Assembly (NCBI GenBank): GCA_017471765.1
Contig: JAFURT010000038.1
Coordinates: forward strand, 1-35,818
Direction of reading: 5' to 3'
Length of the DNA: 35,818 nt
Source: Clostridia bacterium
GTDB taxonomy: Bacteria > Bacillota > Clostridia > Oscillospirales > Acutalibacteraceae
The position numbers and the translations under genes were made by a program. This document shows positions 32,174 to 35,818 of this stretch, piece by piece. Position 1 is the stretch's first letter. Each line of letters starts with the position of its first letter. The notes beneath the pieces are model-generated. The model was not told the DNA's origin. It ran no database searches and saw nothing but the letters and a program-made list of their open reading frames with translations.

Positions 32174-32779
32174 TTACTGTCCCAACTGCTCATAGGCATA
32201 CCGAATAAGCTCCACCGATTTCTCAATCCCAAACAGGCTGGAATTGATGCTCATGTGATAGTTCTTCCGGTCGCCCCAGACACAGTCGGTATAATATTCG
32301 TAGTGGCGGGCACGTTTGCGATCCTTCTCCCGGATCTGCTGTTCGATGCGCTTAGCATCGGAGCCGTATTGTTCTATACAGCGCTTCACACGCCATCCAA
32401 AATCAGCATGGATAAACACACTGAACAACTCATGCTCATCCCGCAGGATGTAATCCGCACACCGGCCCACAATGACGCAAGGGCCTTGCTGTGCCACCTG
32501 CTTGATGGCGTTACTCTCCGCAATATACACCTGATCGGACATATCCTTGTTATTGGCATGGCGATAACCGCCGGTAGCGAGATTAAACAGCAGACTGCTG
32601 ATGAACTTCTGGTCCTCCCGCTCCATAAAATCCACACTGAGGCCGCTATTTTTCACTGCCTCATTGATGAAATTTTTATCGTAATATGGGATGCCCAGCT
32701 GCTCGGCCAAAAGCCGTCCGATGAGGCTACCGGCACTGCCATATTCCCGGCTGATCACGATAATCCGGTTGTTCTCCAT
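32174..32779 (-). CDS. Cytidylate kinase-like family protein
   Basis: A 201-aa P-loop-type protein of the cytidylate-kinase-like family (AAA_26). ISREYGSAGSLIGRLLAEQLGIPYYDK is the family signature, read in parts, followed by CVIVGRCADYIL and the FIHADFGWRVKR lid region. The classic GxxxxGKS loop is modified, as is usual in this family. Its true substrate is unknown. AAGGG precedes the ATG, and the promoter is at 32829-32857. Confidence 0.82.
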   Translation of the reverse strand: MENNRIIVISREYGSAGSLIGRLLAEQLGIPYYDKNFINEAVKNSGLSVDFMEREDQKFISSLLFNLATGGYRHANNKDMSDQVYIAESNAIKQVAQQGPCVIVGRCADYILRDEHELFSVFIHADFGWRVKRCIEQYGSDAKRIEQQIREKDRKRARHYEYYTDCVWGDRKNYHMSINSSLFGIEKSVELIRYAYEQLGQ

Positions 32780-32828
32780 ACCCTTATTCTCCCCACTAAC
32801 ATACGGTCTTCATCCTATGTTTATAATA

Positions 32829-32857
32829 ATTTTACCTTATTACCGTTTCATTGTCAA
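32829..32857 (-). promoter_or_regulatory. Sigma-A promoter for the cytidylate-kinase-like gene
   Basis: On the minus strand, TTGACA (32857-32852), a 17-bp spacer and TAAAAT (32834-32829). Another TATAAT with an extended TGG just before it lies near 32900, right after spo0A, and may be a second start. Confidence 0.65.
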
Positions 32858-32918
32858 TCTTGATAAACAACAACATTTTACTGTTTCGGGGAGAATATTA
32901 TACCAAAAAGGGTAATCT

Positions 32919-33692
32919 TTAGGATATTTTTAATTGTAGCCGAAATTTATCCGAAATCATGGCAATGAATTCGCTGTTTGTGGGTTTACCGCGCTCGTTG
33001 TGGATGGTGTACCCGAAATAGGTATTCAGCACATCTACGTCCCCTCTGTCCCAGGCCACCTCGATAGCATGACGGATCGCTCGCTCCACCCGGGAGGAGG
33101 TAGTTCCATGCTTTTTTGCCACCGCCGGATACAGCCGCTTGGTGACGGCATTAATAATCTGGTCATCCTCAATAGCCAGCAGGATAGCATCCCGCAGATA
33201 CTGGTATCCCTTGATGTGGGCCGGCACGCCGATCTGATGGATGATCTCTGTGACCTGCATCTCCAGGCTGGCAATATCTCCCTTCCGCTGGGTAGAACGG
33301 CTTTCCTCCGGCAGTTTCTCGCCGTATAACGACAGGATACGCTGGGCCATCTGAGCCGCATCAAAGGGCTTGAGAAAATAATAGTCCGCCCCGGCGGCCA
33401 TGACCTCTCGTTCCAGTGCAGGGTTGTCAAACCCGGACATCACCATCATGCGGGGACGTTTTTTCATGTCCAGATGGGCCATTCCCTCCAACACACCCAG
33501 CGCATCCAGCCGCGGCAGGAACAGATCCAAAATCACCACATCCGGCTGGCGGTGGCTAATCGCTTCCAGCACCGCCTTGCCATCCTTTTCTGTTAACACC
33601 ACATCCAGGCCTTGGGATTTCATCACATTGGCACAGGGTACGGCAAAATAGTCACTATTATCCGCTAATAAGACACTGATTTTTCTGCTCAT
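32919..33692 (-). CDS. spo0A: Sporulation master regulator Spo0A
   Basis: A 257-aa response regulator. Residues 1-120 form the receiver with phospho-acceptor Asp56 (VILDLFLPRLD), Ser86 and Lys108 (FLKPFD). The C-terminal DNA-binding domain (about 145-257) is very well conserved: TEIIHQIGVPAHIKGYQYLRDAI, GTTSSRVERAIRHAIEVAWDRG and FGYTIHNERGKPTNSEFIAM, read in parts. In a gap-free alignment with B. subtilis Spo0A the acidic pair Asp10-Asp11 reads Ala10-Asp11, so one pocket residue is lost. ATG 33692 follows GGAGGAG by about 10 nt. Confidence 0.95.
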   Translation of the reverse strand: MSRKISVLLADNSDYFAVPCANVMKSQGLDVVLTEKDGKAVLEAISHRQPDVVILDLFLPRLDALGVLEGMAHLDMKKRPRMMVMSGFDNPALEREVMAAGADYYFLKPFDAAQMAQRILSLYGEKLPEESRSTQRKGDIASLEMQVTEIIHQIGVPAHIKGYQYLRDAILLAIEDDQIINAVTKRLYPAVAKKHGTTSSRVERAIRHAIEVAWDRGDVDVLNTYFGYTIHNERGKPTNSEFIAMISDKFRLQLKIS

Positions 33693-33741
33693 CGTATATT
33701 TTCTCCTCCATTTGGATTGCCGGCGAGGATATATTACCACA

Positions 33742-33785
33742 AATCCCAAAATTTGGCAACACCTAAATTGCCAAATTTTGGGATT
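33742..33785. promoter_or_regulatory. 18-bp perfect inverted repeat upstream of spo0A
   Basis: AATCCCAAAATTTGGCAA (33742-33759) and its exact complement (33768-33785) are separated by 8 nt. Each arm contains a near-palindrome, CCAAAATTTGG. It directly adjoins the spo0A -10 (33786) on its downstream side and lies about 65 nt past the trxA stop. No T-run follows on either strand. It may be an operator dyad, a leader hairpin or a weak trxA terminator. Confidence 0.8.
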
Positions 33786-33825
33786 ATTTTCGTGTCTATT
33801 CGGTTGTGTGTCAAATTCTGTCGAA
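33786..33825 (-). promoter_or_regulatory. spo0A promoter with tandem 0A-like boxes
   Basis: On the minus strand, TTGACA (33814-33809), a 17-bp spacer and GAAAAT (33791-33786). The plus strand carries TGTCGAA (33819-33825, consensus 0A box) and TGTCAAA (33809-33815, one mismatch), 10 bp apart and overlapping the -35. Autoregulation by Spo0A is likely by analogy. A sigma-H-type start was not clear. Confidence 0.6.
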
Positions 33826-33849
33826 TTTTAAGGATACCATAAGGCTGGC

Positions 33850-34170
33850 TTACTCCGCCGCCCGGTCCAGCATCGCCCGGATATCCTCCTTCGGCCGGGC
33901 GCCCACCAGTTGTTCCTTGACCTTACCATTCTGCATGGTCACCAGCGTGGGAATACTGACAATACCGAACGCCTGTGCCAGCTCCGGTTGCTCATCTACA
34001 TTCACCTTGCCGATAACGCAGTCGGTTACCTCCTCGGCCAGTTCATCCACCAGCGGCGAGACCATCTGGCAAGGACCGCACCAAACCGCCCAGAAATCCA
34101 ACAAAACCGGTTGGGTTGCCTCCAGCACCAGCGCTTGAAAATTTTCCTTTGTTACCGTTAATACAGCCAT
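33850..34170 (-). CDS. trxA: Thioredoxin
   Basis: A 106-aa thioredoxin with the redox site WCGPC (Cys31, Cys34) and the cis-proline block IPTLVTMQNGK. It is cytoplasmic. GGAAG lies before the ATG. It starts 2 nt after the ferredoxin-thioredoxin reductase gene, so the two form an operon and are likely partners. Confidence 0.95.
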   Translation of the reverse strand: MAVLTVTKENFQALVLEATQPVLLDFWAVWCGPCQMVSPLVDELAEEVTDCVIGKVNVDEQPELAQAFGIVSIPTLVTMQNGKVKEQLVGARPKEDIRAMLDRAAE

Positions 34171-34172
34171 CG

Positions 34173-34385
34173 TTATCTTCCTTTCTCGTCTTTCGTTTTA
34201 TAATACAGCATGCAGTGGCAATACCCCTCAAAGTCCGGGTCAGCCATCTGTTCACGGAATTCCCGGCAAATACACTTGAACTCCTCCGTTTTGGGCAGGC
34301 GGCAAGGGCAGTAGCCGTCCTTCGCCTTCAAGCCCTCCCGGATTCGACGCACCACTTCCGGGTCATCGTTTAGTCTGATTGCCAT
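34173..34385 (-). CDS. Ferredoxin-thioredoxin reductase catalytic chain
   Basis: A 70-aa protein with the family cysteine plan CPC (26-28), CIC (38-40) and CHC (56-58), in the frame YCPCRLPKTEEFKCICREF. It holds a [4Fe-4S] cluster next to a redox disulfide and passes electrons from ferredoxin to thioredoxin. No variable (alpha) subunit gene is nearby, as is common in anaerobes. ATG 34385 lies 8 nt after GGAGG; the GTG three codons earlier abuts the site. Confidence 0.88.
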   Translation of the reverse strand: MAIRLNDDPEVVRRIREGLKAKDGYCPCRLPKTEEFKCICREFREQMADPDFEGYCHCMLYYKTKDEKGR

Positions 34386-34411
34386 TGTCCTCACCTCCTA
34401 TCGCTACGCAT

Positions 34412-34440
34412 ATTATACCGCAATTCTTTCCGTTTGTCTA
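34412..34440 (-). promoter_or_regulatory. Sigma-A promoter for the FTR-trxA operon
   Basis: On the minus strand, TAGACA (34440-34435), a 17-bp spacer and TATAAT (34417-34412), about 25 nt before the FTR start. Confidence 0.75.
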
Positions 34441-34463
34441 CTGTTTCAAAGCTGTTTCCACTC

Positions 34464-34492
34464 TTGCATATTCTATACCGGTATGCTATACT
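34464..34492 (+). promoter_or_regulatory. Sigma-A promoter for the NAD(P)-binding protein gene
   Basis: TTGCAT at 34464-34469, a 17-bp spacer and TATACT at 34487-34492. The spacer contains the palindrome ATACCGGTAT, a possible operator. Confidence 0.65.
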
Positions 34493-34526
34493 GTATGTGT
34501 GAAATGCTGTAAAATGAGGGTTGATT

Positions 34527-35414
34527 ATGATTTTGATTACCGGCCTTACAGGCACCAGCGGCAAGCCTTTCTACGACGTACTTTGCCGTGAACAATACAA
34601 TGAAAAAATCCGGGTTGTGGTGCGAGAGACCACCGACACCTCTCAATTTGACGGTTCTCCGCTGGATTTGGAGTTGGTCACCGGCGACGTGACTGATGTG
34701 GAATTTATGAAAAAGGCGTTGGAGGGCTGTGACACGGTTTTCCATATCGCCATCAAAAACCACAGCCACCTGGTGATGGAGGCGGTCAAACAAAGCCCCC
34801 AGATCAAACGTGTCATTCTGGTATCCAGCACAATCGTATACTCGGAATTTTACAAAACGCTGGATTTGAAAGAACGGGAAGTGGAAATTCGCCAGTTGTT
34901 GGAGGAACGCAACATCCGCTATGTGTTTATCCGCCCCACCATGATTTTTGGTACCCCCCACGACCGGAACATCAGCGTATTTATCCGCTGGTTCATGAAA
35001 TACCCTCTCTTCCCTATTGTCAAGAACGGCACAGCCAACATCCAGCCGGTTTCGCGGTATGACCTGGCCGAAGCCTATTGGTTGATTCTCAAGAATCTGG
35101 ACAATCTCAAGCAGACGGAGTATATCGTATCCGGCAAGGACTGTATGTCTCTGCTGGAAATGTTCCGGTTGCTAACAGATTTAATTGGAAAAAAGGTGCG
35201 TTTCATTAACATACCGTTTGGTATTGCTTCTGCGGCTGTAAAGGCTGTATATTATCTCTCCTTTAAAAAGGTGGATTTCCGGGAAAAACTGGATCGTCTT
35301 ACCGAGGATAGAGCCTATCCCCATGATGTGATTGCCGAGGAACTGGGATATTCTCCCCACCCCTTCGTCTACCATGCGAAAACTCTGGTAGCAGAAATGC
35401 AAAAAAACAAATAA
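34527..35414 (+). CDS. NAD(P)-binding epimerase/NmrA-like protein
   Basis: A 295-aa extended-SDR-like protein. The dinucleotide motif is TGLTGTSGKPF (a TGxxGxxG variant) at the N-terminus. Then come VVVRETTD (adenosine-side strand), GDVTD, and VSSTIVYSE where the catalytic region would be. The Tyr-xxx-Lys pair is not clear, so it may be a binding protein (NmrA/atypical SDR) rather than an epimerase. ATG 34527 lies 6 nt after GAGGG. It is divergent from the FTR-trxA operon and ends at a strong terminator. Confidence 0.78.
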   Translation: MILITGLTGTSGKPFYDVLCREQYNEKIRVVVRETTDTSQFDGSPLDLELVTGDVTDVEFMKKALEGCDTVFHIAIKNHSHLVMEAVKQSPQIKRVILVSSTIVYSEFYKTLDLKEREVEIRQLLEERNIRYVFIRPTMIFGTPHDRNISVFIRWFMKYPLFPIVKNGTANIQPVSRYDLAEAYWLILKNLDNLKQTEYIVSGKDCMSLLEMFRLLTDLIGKKVRFINIPFGIASAAVKAVYYLSFKKVDFREKLDRLTEDRAYPHDVIAEELGYSPHPFVYHAKTLVAEMQKNK

Positions 35415-35428
35415 CCGGCATATGTAAC

Positions 35429-35465
35429 AGCCGTTCGGAGAAACTAACTCCGAACGGCTCTTTTT
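35429..35465 (+). terminator. Rho-independent terminator
   Basis: AGCCGTTCGGAG pairs with CTCCGAACGGCT (12 bp, loop AAACTAA), followed by C and five T. It ends the NAD(P)-binding protein gene. Confidence 0.92.
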
Positions 35466-35467
35466 AT

Positions 35468-35503
35468 AAAAAGGCGGGGGCTGTGGAATACTCCACAGCC
35501 CCC
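35468..35503 (-). terminator. Terminator of the leucine-rich-repeat gene
   Basis: On the minus strand, GGGGGCTGTGGA pairs with TCCACAGCCCCC (12 bp, 4-nt loop), then GCC and five T. It faces the plus-strand terminator at 35429. Confidence 0.9.
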
Positions 35504-35547
35504 GGCTTGTGCTAAATTTGATTTTGCTTACTTACTGTAAGTTCGCC

Positions 35548-35818
35548 TTACTTGCTATAGGTGACATACTCCACGCCGTCCACCGTGACAGAACCAACCG
35601 TCTTGTAGTTGGAGGTCACATAGCTGGGCACGTTCGTGATGTCGGAACGGATCGCGATGGTCTCTGCCCACTTGATCATGTTGCCGTACACCGCATTGCC
35701 GGTCAGACCAGCAGCGATGGTGGCAGAGTCGATGTAGACAGTCTTCAGGCTCTCGTTCAGACGGAACGCCAGGCTACCGATGCTGGTCACCGTCTCCGGG
35801 ATGGTGATGCTCTGCAGC
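35548..35818 (-). CDS. BspA-type leucine-rich-repeat protein, 3' end only
   Basis: The last 89 codons of a gene that starts beyond the window. The frame is open to position 35818 and reads LQSITIPETVTSIGSLAF followed by SLKTVYID, the LRR_5/BspA repeat consensus. The C-terminus (VTVDGVEYVTYSK) has no sorting signal. Such proteins are usually secreted or surface-bound, but the N-terminus is not visible. A GTG inside this frame is not a true start. Confidence 0.8.
   Translation of the reverse strand, partial: LQSITIPETVTSIGSLAFRLNESLKTVYIDSATIAAGLTGNAVYGNMIKWAETIAIRSDITNVPSYVTSNYKTVGSVTVDGVEYVTYSK

Noticed and set aside
32785-32897. 10-bp inverted repeat TATTCTCCCC / GGGGAGAATA, 93 nt apart, around the cytidylate-kinase-like promoter
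   Set aside because: Too short and too far apart to support a structure or operator without comparative data.
1-35818. CRISPR arrays, complete insertion sequences, prophage genes and rRNA genes
   Set aside because: No regularly spaced repeats, transposase or integrase genes, phage structural genes or rRNA sequence were found in the window.

Overview
This window looks like chromosomal DNA from an anaerobic, GC-rich, Gram-positive member of the Clostridia, probably of the Ruminococcaceae/Oscillospiraceae kind. The reasons are strong GGAGG ribosome-binding sites, sigma-A promoters with near-invariant 17-bp spacers, sporulation-lineage genes (spo0A, spoVAD and a PdaA-type deacetylase), a ferredoxin-thioredoxin reductase gene beside thioredoxin, and Rnf-type membrane genes. 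No species can be named from the sequence alone.

Layout. 1-140: a run of GC-rich hairpins, possibly a mobile-element end. 139-1132: two minus-strand genes of unknown function, the larger behind a promoter and a strongly folded leader RNA. 1192-3494: PdaA-like lipoprotein, an SDR oxidoreductase and a small DUF3784 membrane protein. 3579-5412: NERD protein and the AzlCD amino-acid exporter. 5440-14269: the conserved rimP-nusA-rnpM-ylxQ-infB-rbfA-nrnA-truB-ribF translation/RNA operon. It is interrupted by a tandem hairpin repeat between infB and rbfA, and its ribF is fused to a HAD phosphatase domain. rpe follows with its own promoter, and mecA is convergent to it. 15648-20423: rnfC-rnfD-rnfE-rnfA plus a DUF4015 membrane protein. 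This is an Rnf-like cluster without rnfG or rnfB, and most of its redox sites appear to be lost. 20519-28433: prfC, a sugar-phosphate-type epimerase, a VWA protein, a macrodomain/ArsC-like/DUF7662 operon, spoVAD, degV and a HAD phosphatase. 28594-28667: tRNA-Gln(CUG). 28827-31834: a glycerophosphodiesterase and rlmD, separated by a 544-bp insertion in the 3' end of rlmD with 17-bp direct repeats and one unknown gene. 31866-34440: a small protein, a cytidylate-kinase-like protein, spo0A, trxA and the ferredoxin-thioredoxin reductase catalytic chain. 34464-35818: an NAD(P)-binding epimerase-like protein and the 3' end of a BspA-type leucine-rich-repeat protein.

Most genes are ordinary housekeeping genes. 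The observations I rate highest are: the reduced Rnf-like RnfCDEA cluster, in which three of the four cysteines expected to hold the intramembrane [2Fe-2S] cluster, the glycine-rich flavin/NADH loop of RnfC, and subunits G and B are all missing; the insertion that re-creates the end of rlmD; the RibF-HAD fusion; the structured leader RNA at 994-1068; and the spo0A control region, which has an 18-bp perfect inverted repeat, tandem 0A-like boxes and a Spo0A receiver lacking one acidic-pocket aspartate.

All identifications come from reading motifs and remembered family features. No database search was run.
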